Below are positions 1 to 7,538 of a stretch of DNA of 28,850 bases, in pieces. The notes under the pieces are model-generated. The model saw only the letters and a program-made list of their open reading frames with translations. It was not told the DNA's origin and made no database searches. Within the stretch, counting starts at the first letter, position 1; each line of letters begins with the position of its first letter. Origin of the DNA: Hyphomicrobiales bacterium (GTDB taxonomy: Bacteria > Pseudomonadota > Alphaproteobacteria > Rhizobiales > JAJFHC01); the NCBI GenBank assembly GCA_021775835.1, contig JAJFHC010000305.1, positions 1 to 28,850 of the forward strand. Direction: 5' to 3'. Both the position numbers and the translations under genes were made by a program.

Positions 1-95
1 TCAAACCACTGCATGAGGCTACCGAGGCAACGGAGAACTCAGCAAATGGTTTGAACGGTGTGGAATACGAAAGCGCGAGCGGGGGACACAAATGA
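1..95 (+). CDS. C-terminal tail of an upstream gene (partial)
   Basis: One frame is open from base 3 to a TGA at 93-95 and encodes about 30 residues ending in ASGGHK. Its stop overlaps the ATG of the next gene as ATGA (92-95), the classic sign of translational coupling. The tail is low-complexity and hydrophilic with no recognisable motif. In many alphaproteobacteria the gene before an mlaC-like gene is a VacJ/MlaA-family outer-membrane lipoprotein, which would suit a polar C-terminal tail. That identity is inference from gene order only, because the rest of the gene lies outside the window. Confidence 0.5.
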   Translation, partial: KPLHEATEATENSANGLNGVEYESASGGHK

Positions 96-724
96 CGCAA
101 GCCCGCCATCCGGCGAACAAGGCTGAGGGGGAGTATCGCCTGACACGGCGTCATATGCTGTGTCTGAGTGTGGCGGCGAGTGCCCTGGCACTTGCCAACC
201 TGCCTTCGGCATCGGCCGCTGCGACCAAGGACCCCATTGTCCGTTACATGAACAGGGTGGCCGTGCGACTCCAAAAGGCTGCCCGTCAGGCCTCTCCGCC
301 TGCTTTTCTGCACGTCATCAGGAAACATGCCGACACGCCGTCGATTGCATCTTATTCCCTCGGCCGCTATCACAGCGGACTGAAGCGTTCCCGGCGCAAG
401 TCCTACTACAATGGCGTCGCCCGGCTGATCGCCCACTACTTTGCCGAACAGACCAAGGAATACAAGGTCGACAGGTTCGAAATGGGCAGCAAGACCTGGC
501 AGGATGGAAAGTACCATTTTATCGACAGCAAGGTCGTCCTGACCTCCGGGTCGCGATACACGGTTCGATGGAAGATCGTGAAGTCGGGCAAGCGTCACAG
601 GATCGCTGATGTCCGTGTGCTCGGGTACTGGTTGACGAACCTGCTGCGCAAGGACTTTGAGAACTTCGTGAAGTCCCGCGGCGATAACGTCTCAGCGCTT
701 CTGGCCGCTCTCAAGAGATTCTGA
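92..724 (+). CDS. MlaC/Ttg2D-like phospholipid-binding periplasmic protein
   Basis: This 210-residue protein matches the MlaC/Ttg2 family, which ferries phospholipids between the outer-membrane MlaA complex and the inner-membrane MlaFEDB transporter. The N-terminus has a twin-arginine-like signal (T18-R19-R20 then a hydrophobic stretch at about 22-35) and a likely cleavage after the SASAAA region near residue 43, so Tat export to the periplasm is expected. The mature part has family features: an SLGRY-like segment, basic helices, and the long alternating strands around VVLTSGSRYTVRWKI. A GAGCGGGGG stretch lies just before the ATG, and the start overlaps the previous stop (ATGA), supporting this start. 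The mlaFED genes are not adjacent; an MlaF-like ATPase lies 9 kb downstream. Family assignment is good; exact role is inferred. Confidence 0.8.
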   Translation: MTQARHPANKAEGEYRLTRRHMLCLSVAASALALANLPSASAAATKDPIVRYMNRVAVRLQKAARQASPPAFLHVIRKHADTPSIASYSLGRYHSGLKRSRRKSYYNGVARLIAHYFAEQTKEYKVDRFEMGSKTWQDGKYHFIDSKVVLTSGSRYTVRWKIVKSGKRHRIADVRVLGYWLTNLLRKDFENFVKSRGDNVSALLAALKRF

Positions 725-797
725 TATCGTCCCGCGGCACAGGTGCTGACGCCGGGACTCTCCCCACAATTGAATGGCTGAATGCGAGGTCTGAACT

Positions 798-1299
798 TTG
801 GCCATCGACAGTAAACATTCCTGGGAAAAACCGGGCCAGGTCTACGCTGACACGGATGAGATTGTTGCAGCCGTCAGCCGGTTCAAGGATCACACCCTGC
901 CGAAACCGCAATGGAATCATTTTACTCGTCTGACGGTGGGTCACCATTTTGTGCAGGTCTATGGCGCCCGTGACGCCTTGACCCGCTTGCGCCGGGGCAT
1001 ATGTGCCTACAATGAGGCAACCGGCGTGGAAAACACGGAAGCCGCTGGATACCAAGAAACGATCACCGCCCTTTTATGCCCGGACGATCGCACGGTATCT
1101 CACGCAGATTTCAGCCGCGACCCCGCTCATCGATCAGGTCCATGGCTTGCTCAACAATTTCCTTGGTTCCAAGCAGATCATCTTTTCATTTTATTCAAAG
1201 CCAACGTTGCTGTCCGTGGACGCGCGCCTGAATTGGGTGCCGCCGGATTTACAGCCCATATCACAGCTCGATGAAATCGGAATCGACAACGCCGGATAG
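798..1299 (+). pseudogene. Conserved hypothetical protein, frameshifted
   Basis: A TTG start at 798 with GAGG upstream (785-788) opens a frame that runs well to about residue 90 (GYQETIT at 1049-1069). It then loses family resemblance. The adjacent +1 frame continues convincingly as FYARTIARYLTQISAATPLI and reaches a TAG at 1297-1299. Removing one C in the run at 1069-1071 joins the two halves into a single protein of about 166 residues. The joined protein resembles an uncharacterised small bacterial family with a YHETIT motif in mid-protein, a preceding RxGIxxYN helix and a C-terminal F(Y)S...DARxxWVPPDLxP segment. I know no function for the family. It is either a recent pseudogene or a one-base sequence error. 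It converges on the hydrolase gene ending at 1334. Confidence 0.65.
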
Positions 1300-1333
1300 G
1301 CCTGCCGGACAGTCCGGGAACGGCCGCTGCCAG

Positions 1334-2149
1334 TTAATTCTGATGCGTCTCCGAAAATCCCGGGTACCCGATTTCACACATGTAGTCGCGCACAGGGGGT
1401 TGCCAGACGTCAGGCCACTCATGAACCACGTGGCCTGATCCTTGCGGCAACTGAAACTCATGGAAAGTTCCCTTGCCACCGGCCGCGACGAATGCATCGA
1501 AGTTCTGTTTGGAATGGGCGACGGCGTAGAACGGATCGTCATGCCCGTAAAGCCAGAGTGTCTTTTGTTTGAAGTTCGTGCCGAAACCGAAAATCGTCTG
1601 ATTGATCCGTGACGCCGTCCCGGCGCCATCGGATATCCACCCTCCGACAAAATTTACGACGCCTTTGACCTTGTCCGGGTGTCGTCCGGCGTAGGCGATA
1701 GAGAGTATCCCGCCGCGTGAAATGCCGGCCATCACAACATTGGCGGAATCCATGTCGGAGGGTGAGAGAGCCTCGAGTGCGGCATCGACATCGCTCAAGG
1801 CCCGCTCTGCTCCGGGTATCGACAACGCCGGATTTGCCGAATAGCCGAGTGCGCGGTCTTCGCGAAAGCCTTCGTCATACAGACCATCTGATTTACCCCG
1901 ACCACGGCGTTGAGGGAAGACAACCAACCAGCCGTGCCGGTTGAAGAACGAGGCGATGCCTGCGGAGTGAAAAGTTTCCGTGAAGCGTGACGGCTGGTCA
2001 CCGTTGCCGGTCGATCCATGGTTTACGATCAGCACGGGGAACGGACCATTGCCGTCCGGCCTGTAGATGACGGATTCCAGGCGCACTGCCTTGTCGTTTT
2101 CCACAAGGGCTGTGTCGAGAAACACGGTTTGTGGGGAGTGCGCTGTCAT
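1334..2149 (-). CDS. Alpha/beta hydrolase, dienelactone-hydrolase-like
   Basis: The 271-residue protein has no signal peptide and is probably cytoplasmic. An oxyanion-hole HG is in VNHGSTGNG (residues 42-50). The nucleophile elbow is GISRGG with Ser144, the acid is probably Asp204 or Asp205 in YGHDDPFY, and the base is His240 in GSGHVV. The layout resembles dienelactone hydrolases and S9-like acyl esterases that act on small esters or lactones; the substrate cannot be read from sequence. It is divergent from the Rieske oxygenase gene, with 87 bases between the start codons, so the two may share a control region. A role in processing an oxygenase product is possible but speculative. Confidence 0.8.
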   Translation of the reverse strand: MTAHSPQTVFLDTALVENDKAVRLESVIYRPDGNGPFPVLIVNHGSTGNGDQPSRFTETFHSAGIASFFNRHGWLVVFPQRRGRGKSDGLYDEGFREDRALGYSANPALSIPGAERALSDVDAALEALSPSDMDSANVVMAGISRGGILSIAYAGRHPDKVKGVVNFVGGWISDGAGTASRINQTIFGFGTNFKQKTLWLYGHDDPFYAVAHSKQNFDAFVAAGGKGTFHEFQLPQGSGHVVHEWPDVWQPPVRDYMCEIGYPGFSETHQN

Positions 2150-2236
2150 GGTTTCATCAATCCACTGTTACGGATTTCCCAGAGAGTGATTATGAATTAG
2201 CATTGTCGTCAGGAAAGTGTCGGGAAAGAGAAGACC

Positions 2237-3403
2237 ATGGTCAAGCAACTCTCCGGAAATGAGGATTTCAATGGACTCTTTGTCACGGAACCCACATTGC
2301 CGAGCGGGGCCTATTTCGATCCGGCACATCATGCCAAGGAGCTGAAGGCAATCTGGTACAGGCAGTGGATCTATCTCTGCCGTGCCGGTTCTCTTTCCGA
2401 ACCGATGGCCTACAGGACCTTTGACATTGGCACCCAGAACATCCTCGTTCTGCGCAACAGTGACGGGGTTCTGAAGGCGTTTCACAACACCTGCCGTCAT
2501 AGAGGATCGGTCCTCTGCCAGGAACGGGAAGGGCGCTTCAGATCGAAGTTGATTGTCTGCCCCTACCACCAATGGGCCTATGACGGCGACGGCGCATTGA
2601 TAAAAACTTCATCGCTGTCACATGCCCCCGACTTCAGCCGTGACGACTACGGGCTCTACGAGGTTGCCCTGACCGAGTGGCGTGGCTGTGTCTTTGTATC
2701 CCTCGACCGGAATCCGCCGGCCTTTGAAGACAGCTATGGGCGTGATGCGAGCGTCATTGAAAACTGGCCGCTCGAGTCCCTGGTGGTCGGTCATACCTGG
2801 CGCAAGACCATGGCCTGCAACTGGAAGGTCTTCTGGGAGAATTTCAACGAGTGTCTGCACTGTCCCAACATTCACCCCGAACTGAGCGATCTTGTGCCGC
2901 TGTTCGGCAGGAGAGTGTCTCAACTTCGCGATGATCCCGACTGGGCCGACTACGCCGGTTCAAACGATCCGAAACTCGTCGGCGGAATGCGTGACGGTGC
3001 CGTCTCCTGGACCATGGATGGCGCACCTGCCGGTGACGCCTTCGAAGGATTGACGGATGCCGAACGCACGCACGGCAAGGCCTACTTTGTCAGCCTGCCG
3101 TCGGTGTTCATTGCGGCCCACGCGGATTACGTTCGGATCGTCCGGATTTTGCCGAAAGGACCGGAGGAGACCGAACTGCAGGCCGAGTGGTTGTTTGAGA
3201 ATCACACACTGAAAGATCCCGCTTTTGACCTGTCGAACGTCGTCGATTTCGCGGTGACCGTACTCGAACAGGATGCCGGCGCCTCTGAACTCAACCAGAA
3301 GGGGCTCAGATCGATCCGGCACGATCACGGGGTTCTCATGCCGGAAGAACACTATGTCCACGGTTTCCAGTGTTGGGTCCGCCGGGCGATGGCTGAGGAC
3401 TAG
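2237..3403 (+). CDS. Rieske non-haem iron oxygenase, alpha subunit (quaternary-amine type)
   Basis: The 388-residue protein has an N-terminal Rieske [2Fe-2S] domain with Cys86-x-His88 and Cys108-x2-His111. The C-terminal catalytic domain carries the mononuclear iron site in NFNECLHCPNIHPEL: His208, His213 and probably Asp346 in LEQDAGAS. The bridging residue is Glu205, not the usual Asp. Glu here is known from the carnitine monooxygenase CntA, and the WENFNECxHC context also occurs in glycine betaine (GbcA-like) demethylases. That points to oxidative N-dealkylation or C-N cleavage of a methylated or quaternary amine rather than aromatic ring hydroxylation. No reductase partner is nearby, so electrons must come from elsewhere. 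AGAGAAG precedes the ATG. The DUF1989 gene follows after 24 bases, probably as an operon. Class is confident; substrate unknown. Confidence 0.88.
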   Translation: MVKQLSGNEDFNGLFVTEPTLPSGAYFDPAHHAKELKAIWYRQWIYLCRAGSLSEPMAYRTFDIGTQNILVLRNSDGVLKAFHNTCRHRGSVLCQEREGRFRSKLIVCPYHQWAYDGDGALIKTSSLSHAPDFSRDDYGLYEVALTEWRGCVFVSLDRNPPAFEDSYGRDASVIENWPLESLVVGHTWRKTMACNWKVFWENFNECLHCPNIHPELSDLVPLFGRRVSQLRDDPDWADYAGSNDPKLVGGMRDGAVSWTMDGAPAGDAFEGLTDAERTHGKAYFVSLPSVFIAAHADYVRIVRILPKGPEETELQAEWLFENHTLKDPAFDLSNVVDFAVTVLEQDAGASELNQKGLRSIRHDHGVLMPEEHYVHGFQCWVRRAMAED

Positions 3404-3427
3404 CGACCGGGAGCTTTTCAGACAGGG

Positions 3428-4051
3428 ATGAGTGTCATGACACAGATTGTAGTGCCGCCGCGGGAAGGCCGCGCAGTACGCGTGGCCAGCGGACAACGGA
3501 TTGTCGTTGCGACGCCGGAAGGGCGCCAGGCGGCGGATTTCTTCGCCTTCAATGCTTCCAATGTCGGCGAGTGGTTGTCGCCAAATCATACCTGGATCAC
3601 GAACTTCCACACCAAACCCCGGGAAGGCGACATGTTGCTGTCGAGATACAGGCGCCAGATGCTCAAATTCGTGCGCGATGGCGCCGAGGGCATCCACGAC
3701 ATGATGATTCCGGCGTGCGATCAGTTCCGCTACGAGTTCTTCGGCTTTGAAGGGCCCCATGCCAGTTGCTCGGAAAACCTCTGTGTCGCGATGCGGCGTG
3801 AGGGTTACGAGATCGGCGTGATCCCGCAGCCGATCAATTTCTTCACCAACACCCGCGTCGAGCCCGATGGTGCCTTTGTCTCGCCGCCAAATCCCGTGGC
3901 GTCAGGAGCGGACGTCGAACTGGAGGCACAGATGGATCTCATCTGCGTCGTCTCATCGTGTCCCTTCGACTTGAATGTGGACGGTTGGGAGATCAATGCA
4001 GGCGCAGAAATCACAGGCCTGACGATCGACGTCTTGGACGCACCACTGTGA
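3428..4051 (+). CDS. DUF1989 / urea carboxylase-associated family protein
   Basis: This 207-residue protein covers a whole DUF1989 domain. Visible family features are the GRQAADFFAFNA segment (residues about 32-43), TWITNFHTKPREGD, the Cys-containing ASCSENL motif near 117-123 and the late INFFTNTRVEPDG segment. Members include the subunits of carboxyguanidine deiminase (CgdAB) in guanidine and urea-carboxylase pathways, and many uncharacterised proteins near amine-catabolic genes. Conserved Cys and His suggest metal binding. Two ATG codons (3428 and 3437) are both usable; ACAGG sits just upstream of the first. It follows the Rieske gene closely and is likely co-transcribed, so it may act on the nitrogenous product of that oxygenase. 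No urea carboxylase or allophanate hydrolase is present in the window. Confidence 0.8.
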   Translation: MSVMTQIVVPPREGRAVRVASGQRIVVATPEGRQAADFFAFNASNVGEWLSPNHTWITNFHTKPREGDMLLSRYRRQMLKFVRDGAEGIHDMMIPACDQFRYEFFGFEGPHASCSENLCVAMRREGYEIGVIPQPINFFTNTRVEPDGAFVSPPNPVASGADVELEAQMDLICVVSSCPFDLNVDGWEINAGAEITGLTIDVLDAPL

Positions 4052-4149
4052 ACGTGCGTCGGTTTTGAATTCCACATCACACAGCAGATGATGGCATTTG
4101 CCCACCGGCGCCGCCCGGTTGCGCAGAGCTTGCCACACCAGGTCAAGGC

Positions 4150-4179
4150 CCCCTGTGATCAAAGCCCCTGTGATCAAGG
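4150..4179. repeat. 15-base tandem duplication
   Basis: Units 4150-4164 (CCCCTGTGATCAAAG) and 4165-4179 (CCCCTGTGATCAAGG) are adjacent direct copies with one mismatch. Each unit contains TGATCA. This is probably slippage, or possibly a doubled protein-binding site. Confidence 0.8.
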
Positions 4180-4273
4180 CATGGTCTCTCCGCGAAAAAA
4201 GATACATCCCGACGATCCCGAAGTTTCTTGCGGCAATTCACTTCATGTGTGAACAATGCAATCGGTGCGGCAA

Positions 4274-4288
4274 CATCACCGTGTGATG
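4274..4288. promoter_or_regulatory. Inverted repeat CATCAC-N3-GTGATG, possible operator
   Basis: This is a perfect 6-base inverted repeat with a 3-base centre, 137 bases upstream of the SulP start codon, in a stretch without genes. It resembles a small dimer-binding site but matches no named consensus that I can defend. Confidence 0.25.
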
Positions 4289-4425
4289 GAGGGGGGACAT
4301 CCGCACATGACCTCTGCTGGAGCAGTATTCACACAAGACATAGGCGTTAAGCGCCGGCGGACCGCTGCAAAATGCACACCAATGCGTCCACATTGGCAAG
4401 TCGAGCCTCTTAGGCTTGGCCCTGT

Positions 4426-6642
4426 ATGAACATTAAGGCTCAGACGGCTCACTTGTGGACCTCGCTGCGATCACCACAAAATATGTTGCCGTCGGTAATG
4501 ATTGGCACCATTGCCGGAATCGACAATATCACGGCGGCTTTGGCCATTGGGGCACTCATGTTTTCCGGACCTTTGTCGTCCGGCATGGGCTTGGGCGTGG
4601 GCGTCGTCTTGCTTGGCGGCGCACTCATATCACTGATCGTGGCAATCCGTAGTGTCTTGCCCAATTCTGTCGCATTGGTGCAGGAAACAACCATCGCCAT
4701 CCTTGCCGCTGCCATTGTGTCCATGTCCATGGAGTCTACCGGCGATGCTGAGACCAAGGTTGCGACAGCCATCGTCATCATCGGCGCGTCGAGCCTGACC
4801 ACGGGCGTACTTTTTTGGATAACCGGTCGATTGAAGCTTGGGGGACTGGTGCGTTTCCTGCCCTATCCGGTCGTCGCCGGATTCCTCGCGGGCTCTGGCT
4901 GGCTCCTCGTCGATGGCGCAGCCGTCATGCTTACTGAACACGGGATCGGTCTGAGTTTTGTTCAAACCTTCAGCAACCCCGACGTTTTGTGGCGACTGGT
5001 GCCTGCCGTGATCTTTGCCGCCGTCATGTTCGCCGCGCTGAACCGGTCCACACATCCCATGACGATGCCGCTGGTCATGGTGTCGGCGGCGATTGCGTTC
5101 TATGTGATGCTGCATATCGCGAACATGCCCGTCGAAACGGCGCGCAACCTGGGCCACCTGCCACAGATGAATGCCAGTGGCGGAATCGACTTGCCGACAC
5201 CGGCGCTTCTGACGACTGTAGACTGGTGGGCTGTGCTCACGGCAGGACCGACCATCCTGGTAGTTGCCGGCCTCAGCATGGTCGGGTTGATGTTGAACAT
5301 CAGTGGGTTGGAACTCGCCGTCGGGCGCGACATCGACATAAACGCCGAGCTCCGCTCCAGCGGCATGGCCAACATGATTTCAGGCGGCGTCGGTGGGCCA
5401 TCGGGCTTTGTCGGCCTTTCAATGACTGTCCTGGCGGGAAAGACAGGCGCGACTGGGCGGGGTGCTGGGATCGCGACTGCCGTGGTTATGCTTCTTGGTC
5501 TATTTGCCGCTGGATCGCTGATCTTTCAGGTTCCGGTGTTCCTGACAGGCGGCTTTGTTCTGTTCCTCGGCATTGAGCTGTTGAAGGAATGGGTGATAGA
5601 CACACGCCGCAGACTGCCGACCTCGGAATGGTTGATCGTCGTTGTTATCCTCCTGACGATCGCTCTGATCGGCTTCATGGAGGGGTTAGCGGTAGGCCTG
5701 CTGGTTTCGAGCGCTGTCTTCGTTTTCAAATACTCGCTTTTGCCGGTGGTGCGCATGCGGGCAACTGGCGTTGAGCGTCGAAGCACGGTTGACCGCTCGC
5801 CTGCAGCGATCAAGTATCTCTCGGACCACGGCAGTGCTATCGAGGTCGTGCAACTTCAAGGCTATTTGTTCTTTGGCACGGCTGACCGTGTGGTCGACCT
5901 TGTGCGCCGCCGCCTGGGAGCGTCTGACCTTACCCCCCTCAGATTCATTGTCGTTGATTTCCGCGCTGTCAGTGGTGCCGATTCTGCGGCGATCTCGTGT
6001 TTTGTAAAGATCAGGCGCCTGGTGGAATCTGATGCTGTCATCGTCTATTTCACACATGTCCCGGCTGATCTGCACCGACATCTTAGTCTTGCGGGCATAG
6101 AGTTCGGAAAAGACGAGTTGATGCAACTCGACGTCGACATCGATCATGCGCTTGAGAAGGCCGAAGAAGCTCTGCTCGCCGAGCAGGTCGGATACGAAAC
6201 TGGCGACGATATTCTCGAGCATTTTGTTTCCACCATTGGTCCGCACGAGCGGCTGCCGATGTTGATCGACAAGATGACGAGGCTGGAAATGCAGCCCGAA
6301 GATGTCTTGATCAAACAGGGAGAAGAGGCCGATGACGTGTTCTTCATCGCCAGCGGCCGTGTGCGGGTGCAGGTCACCTTGCCCAATGGCGAGGTCCTGC
6401 GCCTACGGACGATGCTGGGCGGCGCAATCGTCGGCGAGATTGCCCTGTATCTCCGGCAGAAACGGACAGCCGACGTGATTGTCGATGTGCCTACTGTCGT
6501 CTACCGGCTCAGTGCGGATGATCTTGCACGATTGCAGCAGGAAGACGCCGAGTTGGCGGCTCTGGCCCACCGGTTGCTCGCCAGCAACCTTTCGGAAAAA
6601 TTGTCTGTCGCAAACAAGATGATCCAGTTGAGCCAGGGATGA
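4426..6642 (+). CDS. SulP anion transporter fused to STAS and cyclic-nucleotide-binding domains
   Basis: The 738-residue protein has three parts. Residues about 20-440 form a polytopic SulP/SLC26 transport domain with repeated hydrophobic segments, the family PYPVVAGFLAG motif and GGVGGPSGFVGLS. Residues about 465-570 form a STAS domain (IVVDFRAVSGADSAAISCF), which controls transport in this family. Residues about 610-735 form a Crp-like cyclic-nucleotide-binding domain with a phosphate-binding cassette, GEIALYLRQKRTADV, that keeps the key Glu and Arg-Thr-Ala. SulP proteins move sulfate, bicarbonate, dicarboxylates or other anions; the substrate here is unknown. The C-terminal domain suggests gating by cAMP or a related nucleotide. 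The ATG has a weak ribosome-binding site and lies behind a small inverted repeat. It appears monocistronic. Architecture is confident. Confidence 0.9.
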   Translation: MNIKAQTAHLWTSLRSPQNMLPSVMIGTIAGIDNITAALAIGALMFSGPLSSGMGLGVGVVLLGGALISLIVAIRSVLPNSVALVQETTIAILAAAIVSMSMESTGDAETKVATAIVIIGASSLTTGVLFWITGRLKLGGLVRFLPYPVVAGFLAGSGWLLVDGAAVMLTEHGIGLSFVQTFSNPDVLWRLVPAVIFAAVMFAALNRSTHPMTMPLVMVSAAIAFYVMLHIANMPVETARNLGHLPQMNASGGIDLPTPALLTTVDWWAVLTAGPTILVVAGLSMVGLMLNISGLELAVGRDIDINAELRSSGMANMISGGVGGPSGFVGLSMTVLAGKTGATGRGAGIATAVVMLLGLFAAGSLIFQVPVFLTGGFVLFLGIELLKEWVIDTRRRLPTSEWLIVVVILLTIALIGFMEGLAVGLLVSSAVFVFKYSLLPVVRMRATGVERRSTVDRSPAAIKYLSDHGSAIEVVQLQGYLFFGTADRVVDLVRRRLGASDLTPLRFIVVDFRAVSGADSAAISCFVKIRRLVESDAVIVYFTHVPADLHRHLSLAGIEFGKDELMQLDVDIDHALEKAEEALLAEQVGYETGDDILEHFVSTIGPHERLPMLIDKMTRLEMQPEDVLIKQGEEADDVFFIASGRVRVQVTLPNGEVLRLRTMLGGAIVGEIALYLRQKRTADVIVDVPTVVYRLSADDLARLQQEDAELAALAHRLLASNLSEKLSVANKMIQLSQG

Positions 6643-6800
6643 GCCTCTTGGGTCCGTTGAGGATCAGGTTTGTAGCCTAGACGACGGCGTCGTTGCATCG
6701 CGACGCAAATCGAATGGCACGAAAACATTGACGGACATCCACGCTCCAGCGCACATTCCTAACTGAATGAAAACACAACACATCGATCAGGAGACACTTA

Positions 6801-7094
6801 ATGCCGGGATACTGGATGATACGCAGCACGGTTACGGACAAGGACGCTTTTGCAAAATATGCGGCAATTGCCAATCCGGTGCTGACCAAACATGGCGGAC
6901 ATTTCATTTCATTTGGCAACCGGTTCCAGACCCGCGAGGGCACCGACATCCCGCGTAATGTCATTGTCGAGTTCCCGACATATGAGGCGGCCGTTGCCTG
7001 TTACGACGACCCCGACTATCAGGCGTCGCTCGAACACGGGCAGCAGGCAATGACCCGGGAACTGATCATCGTTGACAGTGACCGGCCGAGCTAG
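6801..7094 (+). CDS. DUF1330 family protein
   Basis: This 97-residue protein matches DUF1330, a dimeric alpha/beta-barrel (ferredoxin-like) fold. Typical features are the opening PGYWMIRSTVTDKDAF, GGHFISFGNRFQTREG in the middle, and IVEFPTYEAAVACYDDPDYQ near residues 55-74. AGGAG at 6789-6793 sits 7 bases before the ATG, which fixes the start. Members have no settled activity; several are proposed to be small enzymes or binding proteins in stress or degradative clusters. It lies 39 bases before a RidA gene and is probably the first gene of a DUF1330-RidA-pirin operon. Confidence 0.85.
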   Translation: MPGYWMIRSTVTDKDAFAKYAAIANPVLTKHGGHFISFGNRFQTREGTDIPRNVIVEFPTYEAAVACYDDPDYQASLEHGQQAMTRELIIVDSDRPS

Positions 7095-7133
7095 ACGACC
7101 GTCGCATTCTTCAAAAAATAGGACAGGAATAAA

Positions 7134-7529
7134 ATGCCAAGAACAACACTACGGCCCAAGAGCCTGGAATTCCAGCCGCGGCCCACATTTCCCTATTCGC
7201 CCGGTGCGCGGGGCGGCGACATGGTGTTTACCGCCGGGCAGGTTGCATGGGACCACACCGGAAACGTAACCGGAATCGGGGATATCCGTGCACAGACCAT
7301 TCAGACCCTGACCAACGTCAAGGCCGTTCTTGAGGAAGGCGGTGCCACCCTCGACGATGTTCTTAAATGCAACGTCTACATGAAGGACATCGGTGACTTC
7401 CAGATGATGAACGAGGAGTTTGCCAAGTTCTTCCCCGATAACCCTCCAGCCCGCACGACGGTCCAGACGCCGATGGCCGAGCCGGAGATGCTGGTGGAGA
7501 TTGAAGCGATCGCCTATGTCGGCGAATAG
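7134..7529 (+). CDS. RidA/YjgF family enamine/imine deaminase
   Basis: The 131-residue protein has the RidA fold. GDMVFTAGQVAWD is the first conserved block, VLKCNVYMKDIGDFQMMN the second, and PPARTTVQ the third with the catalytic Arg that binds the carboxylate of the substrate. RidA proteins hydrolyse reactive 2-aminoacrylate-type enamines from PLP enzymes, protecting those enzymes. Some relatives act in specific catabolic pathways. An AGGA sequence precedes the ATG. It lies between DUF1330 and pirin genes in the same orientation, with 9 bases to the next start, so a shared transcript is likely. The window also encodes two PLP enzymes (PhnW and the PbfA-like lyase), but any link to them is only a guess. 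Confidence 0.88.
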   Translation: MPRTTLRPKSLEFQPRPTFPYSPGARGGDMVFTAGQVAWDHTGNVTGIGDIRAQTIQTLTNVKAVLEEGGATLDDVLKCNVYMKDIGDFQMMNEEFAKFFPDNPPARTTVQTPMAEPEMLVEIEAIAYVGE

Positions 7530-7538
7530 GGCCTCGCG

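Larger units (their letters stand above)
4052..4425. other. 374-base intergenic region before the SulP gene
   Basis: I see no gene here. Short open frames lack ribosome-binding sites and family resemblance. The region holds a 15-base tandem duplication (4150-4179), an inverted repeat CATCAC-cgt-GTGATG (4274-4288), a second one TTCAC-N7-GTGAA near 4239-4255, and AGCCT-ctt-AGGCT (4404-4416) just before the SulP start. These could be operators or a leader structure, but none matches a regulator site that I recognise with confidence. Confidence 0.5.

Noticed and set aside
729..758. GTCCCG...CGGGAC stem after the mlaC-like gene as a terminator
   Set aside because: The stem is interrupted and no T-run follows.
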